Positions 8,176 to 15,547 of a DNA stretch of 25,258 nt are shown here, in pieces. The DNA comes from a virus. The notes under the pieces are model-generated. The model was not told where the DNA came from. It searched no databases and was given only the letters and a program-made list of their open reading frames with translations. Both the position numbers and the translations under genes were made by a program. The DNA lies in IMG/VR virus record IMGVR_UViG_3300048135_000262, positions 1 to 25,258 of that record; one strand, written 5' to 3'. Each line of letters opens with the position of its first letter. Position 1 is the stretch's first letter.

Positions 8176-8398
8176 TATGATTAAAGTATTGTAATGTTTC
8201 TTTTAGTGAACCAATGTGTTTGACTCCAACTGCAATCTGAGGAAATGTTGCCTCCTCACCAAACTCATTTCTGAATTGCGATTCAGTGAAGTCTCTTCCT
8301 AGAACATACTCAACAAACTTATGTTCTAGGCTCTGCATCAAACTTACGGCACGATCACATTCTTGTGTACGATCTGAGTAAATGATTGCAAGACTCAT
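8153..8398 (-). CDS. Glutaredoxin-like protein with altered active site (81 aa)
   Basis: The length and motif order fit a glutaredoxin: an N-terminal strand (LAIIYSD), an active-site helix, the cis-proline strand TFPQIAVG (about residues 50-57), then HIGSLKETLQYF, the glutathione-binding end. In place of CPYC it has TQEC (residues 11-14), so the usual nucleophilic first cysteine is Thr and only the second cysteine remains. It may act as an unusual monothiol protein or a redox-inactive binding protein rather than a standard reductant of ribonucleotide reductase. The start overlaps the stop of the MazG-like gene (ATGA). Confidence 0.8.
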   Translation of the reverse strand: MSLAIIYSDRTQECDRAVSLMQSLEHKFVEYVLGRDFTESQFRNEFGEEATFPQIAVGVKHIGSLKETLQYFNHNGITNRL

Positions 8399-8805
8399 AG
8401 ATCGTTAACCTCTCTATTCTCACTGTAGTATGCATCAAACTCACCACCAGGATAACGCTTCTTCAGTTTCTCAATGTTCATATTGATAACCTCTTCCATG
8501 TCTGAATCAAGAGCAATGAGACACTGCATCACGTACCAAAGAACATCGCCGAGTTCACGCTTCAGGTGATAGATGGTTTCATCATCCCACTTCTTACCTT
8601 GGAAGATAAGCTTCTTGACGATCTCCATCACTTCACCACCTTCTGCATTGATACCAACGGCACCAGTCAGAAGACGTTCAATGTTAGCGCCCTTCTCATC
8701 AAGAGCCACCACTCTGTCACTAAAAGCGACGAAATCACGAGATTCGTCAGAAGTAACAGCATTAACAAATTTTGAGTACTTTTCAAAATCAATACGTTTT
8801 GTCAT
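8395..8805 (-). CDS. mazG: MazG-like nucleotide pyrophosphohydrolase
   Basis: At 136 residues it has a single all-helical MazG domain. The metal-binding pattern is visible as AEGGEVMEIVKK (about residues 54-65) and, after a spacer, ELGDVLWYVMQ (about residues 85-95), giving the ExxE...ExxD set. Such enzymes hydrolyse (d)NTPs to NMPs, and in marine phages they have been discussed as acting on nucleotide pools or alarmones. The true substrate is not readable here. It overlaps its neighbours on both sides by ATGA, placing it in one translational unit with gp41 and the glutaredoxin-like gene, which fits a nucleotide-supply role during replication. Confidence 0.88.
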   Translation of the reverse strand: MTKRIDFEKYSKFVNAVTSDESRDFVAFSDRVVALDEKGANIERLLTGAVGINAEGGEVMEIVKKLIFQGKKWDDETIYHLKRELGDVLWYVMQCLIALDSDMEEVINMNIEKLKKRYPGGEFDAYYSENREVNDL

Positions 8806-9020
8806 AAGTCTAGAGTTTCTAATTCAGATTGCGGAAGTTGCTTAGCACCTTCATTTAGCGAGTTTTCTATACCCAGATTCTGGGCAGTAATGTTAACAGT
8901 TTTGGGGACTTCAGGAGGATAAACCTTTTCAACAATAGCATCAGGATACATCTCCTTCAGTCTAACTGCATCGCGGTATTGTCCACAACATCTTGTTCCT
9001 CCATCAGGAAGATACATCAT
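8802..9020 (-). CDS. Small conserved phage protein, TRCCG motif (72 aa)
   Basis: The frame is open back to 9164, inside gp41, but the start at 9020 (MMYLPDGGTRCCGQYRDA) fits better: AGGAAG lies about 14 bases upstream, and it begins after the gp41 stop at 9052. The frame upstream of that point has the composition of a shadow of gp41. An LPDGxxRCCGxxxDA motif with a Cys pair is followed by a short beta strand and a Val/Pro-rich middle. I recall it as a small hypothetical of marine T4-like phages with no known function. Its stop overlaps the start of the MazG-like gene (ATGA). Confidence 0.7.
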   Translation of the reverse strand: MMYLPDGGTRCCGQYRDAVRLKEMYPDAIVEKVYPPEVPKTVNITAQNLGIENSLNEGAKQLPQSELETLDL

Positions 9021-9051
9021 ATAATAGTGTGGAGCTTCCTGTTGGACAAGA

Positions 9052-10437
9052 CTAGAAGCTGAAGTCTGCAAAGTTTTTAGATTTGAATTTTGGTTCATTG
9101 TCATTATACTTGAATTCAGGTTCTTTTTCAAGGATGTCATCTTGAGCTGATTGCTCAACGTCAAAGAGTCTCATCTTAGCTCTATCAATACCAACCACAA
9201 ACTTACGGTGGGTATTGGCATCATTGTAACGATTCTTCAGTTGCTTCACCATAATCTGTCCCATGGATTCTAATTCATCATTAGAGATGAGAGCAAACAT
9301 CAAGTCAGCAGTTGCTGGAAGTCCAAATGATTCACTGGTATCAGTCAATTCAACATCAGAGGATGAGAAACCTGAACGAGTGGTTTGTGTGGCTGAGACT
9401 ATTGGAACTTGGTATTGAACAGCAAGTCCTCTAAGTTCTTCGGCAATACTCTTGACAACAGTATAGCTATTGACGTTGGAACCAGCACGATAGCGACTAG
9501 AGTTACATATGTTGAGATAATCAATGAATATGATATCAGGGGTGAAATTTTGCTTAAGTTGCAATTCTTTGATGAGTGCATCAAAATGTCCTGAGTGAGC
9601 TGAGGCAGTTGGATACTCTTTGATGAAGAGTTTGCCCTGTGTTTTTGCCTGTATCTTACTTATCTTCGTCTCAAACATGGGACGAGGAATCTCTACAATG
9701 TCTTGGATGTTGGTGTTGAGGAGGTTTGCATCAATTCTCTCAGCAATTCTTTCCTCTGCCATCTCAAGAGTGATGTAGAGAACGTTCTTCCCCTGCAAGA
9801 GGCAGGAGCTAGCGAACGAGCACATGAATAGAGATTTTCCGACGCCAGTACCAGCAAGTGCGATGTTGAGAGTTTTATTAGGGATGCCACCTTTTGTAAC
9901 TTTGTCAAAGTATTCTAGTCCAAATGAAATTCTTTCCTCCTTAGCGTGATAGAAATCGTATCTATCATCATAGTCGTTTAGATAATCATGTCCAACATGA
10001 GAATCAAAGGAGACAGCTAGAGCTTCTGATAGTAGTTGAGGAATTGCACCACGATCTGATTCACCCTTGCCATCATGAATAGAGATGGACTCTAGAAGAG
10101 CCAGGTAAACTGCTCTCTCCTTACACCACTTCTCAGTCTCATTGATTAGAAAATCCACCTCCTTAGGCGGTTCCTCATTCCAGAGTTCGATGCAGGTGTT
10201 TCCAATTTCTTTGAACTCGTCATCGGTGAGACCGTCAAGAGCTTCGATTCTGATGGCGAACTCCTGCTTTGATGGGCAGGTGTTGTATTGTTGAAAGTGT
10301 GAATCACTGAGCTCAAATAAAGTACGTCCGATGGACGTCGTATAATATGATTCCTTAATGTATGGAAGTACTTTTCTGGCGTAAGTCTCATTCTGTGTTA
10401 ATCCTCTAAGGATAGATAATTCAATTGCTGATAGCAT
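9052..10437 (-). CDS. 41: Replicative DNA helicase gp41 (DnaB-like)
   Basis: This 461-residue protein matches T4 gp41 in length. It has an N-terminal helical domain (about 1-150) and a RecA-type ATPase domain with Walker A AGTGVGKS (195-202), an LEMAEERIAERI segment (about 224-235), Walker B DIIFIDYL (301-308) and a sensor-like SATQTTRSG (348-356). It is the hexameric 5'-3' helicase that unwinds the fork and works with primase gp61, which is not in the window. The start ATG shares one base with the stop of the 2OG oxygenase gene (TAATG), so translation is likely coupled. The C-terminal tail is acidic, ending FADFSF. Confidence 0.95.
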   Translation of the reverse strand: MLSAIELSILRGLTQNETYARKVLPYIKESYYTTSIGRTLFELSDSHFQQYNTCPSKQEFAIRIEALDGLTDDEFKEIGNTCIELWNEEPPKEVDFLINETEKWCKERAVYLALLESISIHDGKGESDRGAIPQLLSEALAVSFDSHVGHDYLNDYDDRYDFYHAKEERISFGLEYFDKVTKGGIPNKTLNIALAGTGVGKSLFMCSFASSCLLQGKNVLYITLEMAEERIAERIDANLLNTNIQDIVEIPRPMFETKISKIQAKTQGKLFIKEYPTASAHSGHFDALIKELQLKQNFTPDIIFIDYLNICNSSRYRAGSNVNSYTVVKSIAEELRGLAVQYQVPIVSATQTTRSGFSSSDVELTDTSESFGLPATADLMFALISNDELESMGQIMVKQLKNRYNDANTHRKFVVGIDRAKMRLFDVEQSAQDDILEKEPEFKYNDNEPKFKSKNFADFSF

Positions 10438-10964
10438 TAAGAGTAGTGAAGGTATGAAGACATAATGTATTTGGTGCCTTTAACTACAGGTAAACCTGCA
10501 TGAGGGAACATCCACATGGGTGGGAATACTAGTATATCACCTTTCCTTGGTTTTATAAAGACGTCATCAAACTTTGTACCACCGCCTGTGAAATCATCAT
10601 TGAGATAGAACAGGAATGATAATTGACGTCTTGCTGATTGATAGTTTCCAACATCAACATGTGTCTCAAAACACTCACCCTTCTCTCTGTATCTTTTGAT
10701 TCTAAACTCCTCCAGAGCATGCAAACCAAGATACTTAGCGTACTCTGGGTTGTCATCTTTGTAGAGTTCTAATGCTCTCTTGAGGTAATTGATGCAGAGA
10801 GGAACAATCTCTGGATGGTGTTCATTGATGTTGAGTTCAGTGAACCACTTGTATTCATCTTCTCTCTTAACATGAAAAGAGGATGAGTCCTCAAACAAAG
10901 CTGTGATGGAATCACAGAATGCTTCAGGACACACCCTATAAGTTTTTATTAGATTAGTTTGCAT
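10437..10964 (-). CDS. 2OG-Fe(II) oxygenase (prolyl-4-hydroxylase-like)
   Basis: About 175 residues from the ATG at 10964. A TTG at 10976 would add four residues but has no better support. The metal triad is visible as HVD (His and Asp about residues 102 and 104) and His about 155 in MFPHAG, with a Lys a few residues later for 2-oxoglutarate. The core GTKFDDVFIKPRKGDILVFP is typical of viral and bacterial P4H-like enzymes. The substrate is unknown; protein hydroxylation is known for the family, and other oxidations are possible. It is inserted between uvsX and gp41. No Shine-Dalgarno is evident, so initiation may depend on coupling to the short overlapping frame that ends at 10954. Confidence 0.9.
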   Translation of the reverse strand: MQTNLIKTYRVCPEAFCDSITALFEDSSSFHVKREDEYKWFTELNINEHHPEIVPLCINYLKRALELYKDDNPEYAKYLGLHALEEFRIKRYREKGECFETHVDVGNYQSARRQLSFLFYLNDDFTGGGTKFDDVFIKPRKGDILVFPPMWMFPHAGLPVVKGTKYIMSSYLHYS

Positions 10965-11055
10965 CGTTGTGATCAAAGTATATCAGGATGTCTTGTATCT
11001 CATCCTTCGTCAGTGTTGGGTACTCCTTCATCCAGAACTGCATCTCCTCCTCCAT
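10954..11055 (-). CDS. Possible 33-aa overlapping gene at the uvsX 3' end
   Basis: In the frame different from uvsX, an ATG at 11055 opens a coherent, protein-like stretch: MEEEMQFWMKEYPTLTKDEI and then a hydrophobic ILIYFD segment, ending at 10954. It overlaps the last 56 bases of uvsX and the first 11 of the oxygenase gene. The segment is clearly more protein-like than the shadow frame upstream of it. The oxygenase gene lacks a ribosome binding site, which fits coupling to this frame. There is no strong SD before the ATG. Function unknown. Confidence 0.45.
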   Translation of the reverse strand: MEEEMQFWMKEYPTLTKDEIQDILIYFDHNDAN

Positions 11056-12052
11056 AACTGAACTGTTGTCTGGCGACGGCGTCAAGCTTGTCAAGGACTT
11101 CTGGGGTGAAGTATTTTTCTGGGTCGGCGAGGATAGCTTTCGCATAAACCTTCTTACCGTCGAACTCATAACGCCCAGCCACGTTCTTCCAGAGTCCGCC
11201 TGCCTCACCGAGTTCAAGAAGTCCGTAGTAGGTGTCCAATCCTCTTTGATCATAATAAAGTCTCACTTCAACTTGTTGGTTCTCTTTACTTAGACGCGAC
11301 TTAGCAGTCTTTGCGCGGATAATGTTTCCAACAATTTCTTTTCCATCTTTCTCCTTTTTCTTGCTAAGGTAGATAATCGAACTTGCTGCATACTTGAGTC
11401 CAGAACCACCTCCCATCTCTTTAGTTGGTACGTAAGCTCCGATGACGTCGTAAGTATGGTTGGTAACAATAAGCGGAACATCTGCTTGTCCTAGTTTGAG
11501 TGTGAGCATTCTGAAAGCACCTTTGACGAGTTGAGACTTCGTCATGTCTTTCACTTGTTTGTCAATGAGTGCGTCTCCAATCTCTTTCTCTGTGGAGAGC
11601 ATTCCAAGAGAGTCAAGAACGAACATCATAGGCTGTCTATCAGCCTTGTCCAGTTTCATGTATTTATCTACAGATTGAAGAGCCTTGACTCTGAACTCTT
11701 CAATTGTAACAACATTCATTACAACAAAGCGAGAGGTATCGATATCACGCTCTTCAAGTAAGGAACGAGTAATAGCTGACTCAGTATCAAAATAGACGAC
11801 AATCCCGTCAGGATTAGTATCCAGGAAGTTTCTGACAACTGCAAGAGCGAAGAAAGTCTTTCCTGTGGAACTTTCACCAGCGATAGCAGTAATCTTATTA
11901 CCAGAAAGGCCGCCGTAGATGCTGCCAGAAACAAGAGCGTTAAAGATATACGAACCAGTACTAACGTATCTTTCATCTTCTTCGATATCTTTTGCGAGAA
12001 GGGCGTATTCTTGTCCGACATCTTTGATTAGTGATTTTAGAAATGTGCTCAT
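11000..12052 (-). CDS. uvsX: RecA-like recombinase UvsX
   Basis: At 350 residues it has a RecA/UvsX core: Walker A GESSTGKT (59-66), the strand GIVVYFDTES (about 83-92) and the Walker B-like PMMFVLDSLGML (about 140-151). There is also a mobile-loop region around GGGSGLKYAASS (about 217-228). It forms filaments on single-stranded DNA, drives strand exchange and recombination-dependent replication, and normally works with UvsY and gp32. Its ATG overlaps the stop of the upstream 53-aa gene (ATGA). The acidic C-terminal tail is encoded in a stretch that is also open in another frame (see 10954-11055). Confidence 0.95.
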   Translation of the reverse strand: MSTFLKSLIKDVGQEYALLAKDIEEDERYVSTGSYIFNALVSGSIYGGLSGNKITAIAGESSTGKTFFALAVVRNFLDTNPDGIVVYFDTESAITRSLLEERDIDTSRFVVMNVVTIEEFRVKALQSVDKYMKLDKADRQPMMFVLDSLGMLSTEKEIGDALIDKQVKDMTKSQLVKGAFRMLTLKLGQADVPLIVTNHTYDVIGAYVPTKEMGGGSGLKYAASSIIYLSKKKEKDGKEIVGNIIRAKTAKSRLSKENQQVEVRLYYDQRGLDTYYGLLELGEAGGLWKNVAGRYEFDGKKVYAKAILADPEKYFTPEVLDKLDAVARQQFSYGGGDAVLDEGVPNTDEG

Positions 12053-12210
12053 GGGTTGCAGCAGAGAGTAATAAGTTCGTAGTTGTTGAGGGATTCAAGA
12101 TGTTTGCGATATTCATCTGGATCCCAATCTGGGTTGCCTTCACAATCAACCTGTACAGATTCGTCAATGATTTCTTTTCTCCTTTCTTTTGTAAGAAAAT
12201 AATTTATCAT
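12049..12210 (-). CDS. Small conserved gene between polymerase and uvsX (53 aa)
   Basis: The start at 12210 reads MINYFLTKERRKEIIDESVQ and the stop is at 12049. Its ATG overlaps the polymerase stop (ATGA), and its own stop overlaps the uvsX start (ATGA), so gp43B, this gene and uvsX form a continuous translational relay. The protein is charged and helical, with an acidic middle (GNPDWDPDEY) and a C-terminal CC pair. No domain is recognised. The position between polymerase and recombinase suggests a replication or recombination accessory, but that is inference. Confidence 0.85.
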   Translation of the reverse strand: MINYFLTKERRKEIIDESVQVDCEGNPDWDPDEYRKHLESLNNYELITLCCNP

Positions 12211-13370
12211 GTGAAAAAATCAAATAGGGTTGCGGTTTTTTCTGATTGCCATCCAATGGTATCCAGAATAACCTGGAGTGGATCAATGAATGACTTTTGA
12301 AACATTGTATCATAATCCAAGAACTTATGTAAATCAAACTCAGGTGGTAATTCAGTAATGAATGACATAATGTTACCACCAGTTGGATTAGGAACTCTGA
12401 GGAAGACGAATCTAATCTTCTCACCATCTTGAATGATGTTGTACTTATTAGTCAGTTGATTCTGTCTCAGGAGGTGGTTGAACATGATACAACCTCTGAT
12501 GTGAATGGGACATCCTTTCTTATACAGAGTAGAGACATCCATAAACTTAGAGATGTTATTACCTGTTCTTGGAAAGGCAATTACTTCAGGTGGTAGAGAT
12601 TCAAACTCCTTACGTTTAGAAGCAACATACTCAATGAGTTCCTCCTCTGTACCTTCCATAATAATCTTGAGAGACTCTTTGATGTAAGCACGACAAGGCT
12701 TAGGTGTTGAGGACTTGACAGCCTCAATACCCATCATCTTGAGCTTAGGTTCCTCATACCTAACACCCTCATTGTCCCATACATTCAGGATGTATCGCTT
12801 CTTAGCAGTCCAGATACCACGTTCAGCAATACACTCTCGCTTCATCACGAGAGTCTCTTCATAACAGTTCAGGTAGTCAGAGAGCTCTTTGTATGACTCA
12901 TCAATGAATGGTTCAATCTTATCCTGACAGAACTTGTTTAGAATGTCGACAGTTCTTTCGCTTGGTAAGCTACCGTTGGATGCAGCCCTATCCACAAGAC
13001 TCCCAAGATTAAGGTAGATACTATCAGTATCCGAAGCAACAACATAATCTGTATCCTTAGTACCCAACATCTTATTTACATACTCATTGAGCTTACGTTC
13101 AATCCAACGAATAGCAACCTGTCCTGTACATGTGATAGCCTCAGCATTCTCAAGACGATAGTGCCTGAAGTAGTTGTTACCAATTGCTCCATACAACGAA
13201 TTCAAACAGATCTTTCGCACCATCTGGAAGTTACTGAACTTAGTTACATCCTTCACAGTCTGAGCATGAAGTTCTAGTAGTTGTTCATTAGAGAGGTGAG
13301 ATAAGTCTTTACCTGACTTTACAATCTCTTCTTGTGCTTCTTCACCAGCACCACCGATTAAATATCCCAC
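12207..13370 (-). CDS. 43: DNA polymerase gp43, C-terminal cistron (43B: fingers, palm motif C, thumb)
   Basis: Begins at a GTG at 13370 and encodes 387 residues with family B motif B KICLNSLYGAIGN (about 53-65) and motif C SDTDSIY (113-119, catalytic Asp114 and Asp116). A thumb domain follows. The last residues, TATLFDFFT, match the sliding-clamp-binding tail of T4 gp43. The GTG shares its first G with the TAG stop of 43A (TAGTG), and GAGG lies 9 bases upstream, so it is a plausible re-initiation site. Together with 43A all polymerase motifs are present with T4-like spacing, so nothing appears lost at the split. It must assemble with 43A to be active. Confidence 0.92.
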   Translation of the reverse strand: MGYLIGGAGEEAQEEIVKSGKDLSHLSNEQLLELHAQTVKDVTKFSNFQMVRKICLNSLYGAIGNNYFRHYRLENAEAITCTGQVAIRWIERKLNEYVNKMLGTKDTDYVVASDTDSIYLNLGSLVDRAASNGSLPSERTVDILNKFCQDKIEPFIDESYKELSDYLNCYEETLVMKRECIAERGIWTAKKRYILNVWDNEGVRYEEPKLKMMGIEAVKSSTPKPCRAYIKESLKIIMEGTEEELIEYVASKRKEFESLPPEVIAFPRTGNNISKFMDVSTLYKKGCPIHIRGCIMFNHLLRQNQLTNKYNIIQDGEKIRFVFLRVPNPTGGNIMSFITELPPEFDLHKFLDYDTMFQKSFIDPLQVILDTIGWQSEKTATLFDFFT

Positions 13371-14836
13371 TAGTTAATACCTCTCTTCTTCATCTCAGAT
13401 TCCACATCAACTAACAACTGTTTATATTGTAGCATACGTTTCTTATAACCTACACGTTCTTCATACATCTTGATGACTAACTCAGGCATCATACCAGTCA
13501 TAGTCTTATCATACAGGGCACCATTAGCTGCTACAGCATAATCACCAGGTGGATTGACTGTCTCTTTCTTATCAATCAATTTAAGATGATTCACATCAAC
13601 ATGTTTGTTGGGAATCAATGTCTCTGGTGATACATTAAGAAATCTAATGAGTGAAGGATACAGTGAGTTCAAGTCAAAGGATACAATCCAATCATAAGCA
13701 CCTGGTTTAGGTTCTTTAACATAAGCACCAATAAATTGATCTGGTTTCTCATTGCTCTTCATCAATGGAAGGACAATGTTCTGTTTCTTCAGGTAATTAT
13801 AGATGATGATGTCCCATAGTCTTACCTGTGCAAATGTATCAGTGTAGTTACACTTGGCATCATACGCCATCAACATCACCAAGTCAATGAGTTTCATCTT
13901 CTCTTCTAACCTGTCAACCAGATCCACGTCAACTAGGTTGTAATCAACGAACTTCTGCCAGTTGCCATCATAGAACTCTTTGAAGGTAGCAAACTCAGAG
14001 TGATCAAGTTTCTTCTGTCCTAACTCAACCTCAGCAATGTAATCAAGGCGATAAGATTCTTGGTTGGTATAGGTAAACTTCTTATAGATGTCAAGGTAGT
14101 CAAGAACTGAGACACCAGCAATGTCATAAGTCTGTTGCTTTCTACCAAACACCTCTACCAACTTCTCACTCACCATTCTCCAAGGTGAGATGTCTCTCAT
14201 TTGATTCAAACCTAGGACATTACGTACACGATTGACAATGAATGGGATGTCAAACATGTTCACATTCCAACCTGTAATCACTTCAGGTCCAACATCTTGC
14301 CACCATGCAAGGAATGTCTTCAATAGAATGATTTCATCTTCACAATAGATGTACTCTACATCATCACGTGTAGGTGTATAAGGACGTGATCCAAAGGTAA
14401 TCAGTCTCTTAGTATTAAAATTCTTGAGTGTGATGAGTAGGATTTCTTCTGTTGCTTCTTCAGGTTTAGGAAATCCATTCTCTGATGATGTCTCAATATC
14501 TAGAGACCAGAGTTTAATCTTATCAATGTCATAGTTGATGTCTTCTGGATACTGTTCCGAGATGAACTGATACAGATATCTTTCAAATCCATACACCTTG
14601 GTGCCTGAGACATTGGAGTAGTCTTCAATGAATTGACGACACTCCTTCATTGAACCAGGTTGAATAGGTGACACAGAAACACCATCCAAGGTTTTAAACT
14701 TAGATGGTTTTTTAGACTGCAAAAAGAGGGTGGGTTGAAAACGGGTTTTCTCCATAAAGGATCCGCCCTTTTGATCATCCCAACCTCTCAGGAGTATTTC
14801 ATTGCCGTACAAACGAGCGAAGGTATAGAAACGAAT
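13370..14836 (-). CDS. 43: DNA polymerase gp43, N-terminal cistron (43A: exonuclease and palm motif A), ATT start
   Basis: The first 488 residues of a T4-type family B polymerase. With the ATT start the Exo I motif WSLDIETS has Asp113 and Glu115, nearly the same positions as Asp112 and Glu114 of T4 gp43. Exo II is GWNVNMFDIPF (Asp about 196), Exo III YNLVDVD (about 299-305), and palm motif A SFDLNSLYPS (catalytic Asp about 388). The frame ends at TAG just before the fingers. The start choice: a TTG at 14812 has no ribosome binding site, whereas ATT at 14836 has AGGAG seven bases upstream and restores the expected N-terminus RFYTFARLYGNEILLRGWD. No ATG is available in frame. Confidence 0.92.
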   Translation of the reverse strand: MRFYTFARLYGNEILLRGWDDQKGGSFMEKTRFQPTLFLQSKKPSKFKTLDGVSVSPIQPGSMKECRQFIEDYSNVSGTKVYGFERYLYQFISEQYPEDINYDIDKIKLWSLDIETSSENGFPKPEEATEEILLITLKNFNTKRLITFGSRPYTPTRDDVEYIYCEDEIILLKTFLAWWQDVGPEVITGWNVNMFDIPFIVNRVRNVLGLNQMRDISPWRMVSEKLVEVFGRKQQTYDIAGVSVLDYLDIYKKFTYTNQESYRLDYIAEVELGQKKLDHSEFATFKEFYDGNWQKFVDYNLVDVDLVDRLEEKMKLIDLVMLMAYDAKCNYTDTFAQVRLWDIIIYNYLKKQNIVLPLMKSNEKPDQFIGAYVKEPKPGAYDWIVSFDLNSLYPSLIRFLNVSPETLIPNKHVDVNHLKLIDKKETVNPPGDYAVAANGALYDKTMTGMMPELVIKMYEERVGYKKRMLQYKQLLVDVESEMKKRGIN

Positions 14837-14843
14837 GGTCTTA

Positions 14844-14848
14844 CTCCT
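14844..14848 (-). promoter_or_regulatory. Ribosome binding site that fixes the ATT start of 43A
   Basis: AGGAG on the minus strand, 7 bases before ATT (14836-14834). It is the only good SD near the 5' end of the polymerase frame, and no ATG or GTG lies at the right distance. Confidence 0.7.
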
Positions 14849-14853
14849 AAATA
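14847..14853 (+). promoter_or_regulatory. Late-promoter-like box (CTAAATA) before the homing endonuclease
   Basis: The plus strand reads TCCTAAATAATAATAACG, 24 bases before the ATG at 14877. Homing endonuclease genes of T4-like phages are often driven late. The box overlaps the SD of 43A on the other strand. Confidence 0.4.
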
Positions 14854-14876
14854 ATAATAACGAACGTTTAGAATAA

Positions 14877-15356
14877 ATGTATTCTATCTATCTCATACAT
14901 TGTATCACAACTGGTAAGAAATATGTAGGGCAAACCAAAGGAAAGGTTGAGAATAGGGTACAACAACATTTCAACAAGAATACACCTACTCACTCACGTA
15001 GCCCACGCTTGTATCAAGCAATGGAGAAGTATGGTAGAGAGAACTTCATTTGGGGTTTAGTAGAGCAGTGTGATGAGAGCTTAGCAAATGAGAGAGAATG
15101 CGATATAATAAGAGAATACGCTACATTTTCTCACGGATACAACTCTACTATTGGTGGTTCTACATTCAAAAAGCACTCACCTGAGACTAAAGCAAAGATG
15201 AGTGCTACTTGGAAATCAAAAGGTACTTCAAACCGTAAAGGTAAGAAGAATAGTGAGGAAAGTAATGCAAAAAGAAGGGCGACAATGCTTGCCAGAAAGG
15301 AGGCAGGACTTTATTGTGGTCGCCCTAAAGGTTCAATACCTTGGAATAAGAAATAA
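14877..15356 (+). CDS. GIY-YIG homing endonuclease with NUMOD3-type motifs (159 aa)
   Basis: The only plus-strand gene. The N-terminal GIY-YIG domain starts YSIYLIHC (SIY at 3-5) and continues KKYVGQTKG (YVG at 16-18), with catalytic Arg27 in ENRVQQHF and a Glu in the NERECD region (about 71-76). The C-terminal part has two short DNA-binding repeats of the NUMOD3 type: HSPETKAKMSATWK and then NSEESNAKRRATMLARK. This is the Seg/Mob-like free-standing endonuclease layout, which spreads by cutting relatives that lack it. It is inserted between the 62/72-aa gene and the split DNA polymerase. Its GIY-YIG domain looks intact, so it is probably active. Confidence 0.93.
   Translation: MYSIYLIHCITTGKKYVGQTKGKVENRVQQHFNKNTPTHSRSPRLYQAMEKYGRENFIWGLVEQCDESLANERECDIIREYATFSHGYNSTIGGSTFKKHSPETKAKMSATWKSKGTSNRKGKKNSEESNAKRRATMLARKEAGLYCGRPKGSIPWNKK
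14877..15356 (+). mobile_element. Free-standing homing endonuclease insertion
   Basis: A self-contained opposite-strand gene breaks an otherwise continuous minus-strand gene order. It ends 3 bases from the next gene's stop, and its late box overlaps the polymerase SD. No intron or intein boundaries are visible, so it is a free-standing (Seg/Mob-like) element. Confidence 0.7.
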
Positions 15357-15358
15357 TC

Positions 15359-15547
15359 TCACAGGTTCTTTTTACGTTGTTCCTGTAGATATTGTATCAC
15401 ATCTTCTCTGATTTGCATCAACTCATCATAACAACCTTGGTTGCGTGCACACTGACGCAACCTGTGGTCTGCTTTTAGAACTGACTCAGTGAATAGTGTC
15501 AGACCATCAATATATTGGGTCTTCGATGTACTTGGGTTCGTACTCAT
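15359..15547 (-). CDS. Small protein of unknown function (62 aa)
   Basis: Read from MSTNPSTSKT at 15547. A longer form from 15577 (72 aa) is possible, but no start has a clear ribosome binding site. The frame overlaps the end of the 119-aa gene by about 40 bases, so coupling is likely. The protein is helical and charged in its C-terminal two thirds (DELMQIREDVIQYLQEQR). Two cysteines are visible (CARNQGC). It was probably the direct upstream neighbour of gp43 before the endonuclease inserted. Family not recognised. Confidence 0.6.
   Translation of the reverse strand: MSTNPSTSKTQYIDGLTLFTESVLKADHRLRQCARNQGCYDELMQIREDVIQYLQEQRKKNL

Noticed and set aside
8573-8845. A 90-aa plus-strand frame opposite the MazG-like gene
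   Set aside because: Antisense shadow; the MazG motifs on the minus strand explain the region.
10988-11293. A 101-aa plus-strand frame opposite uvsX
   Set aside because: Antisense shadow of a strongly conserved gene; no promoter or ribosome binding site.
13365-13375. Treating the polymerase split as a sequencing error
   Set aside because: Not excluded, but the GTG start with GAGG at 9 bases and the TAGTG overlap look like a working re-initiation site, so it is kept as a split gene with a caveat.
14877-15356. The endonuclease as part of a group I intron in gene 43
   Set aside because: It is on the opposite strand and outside both polymerase cistrons, with no intron-like flanks.
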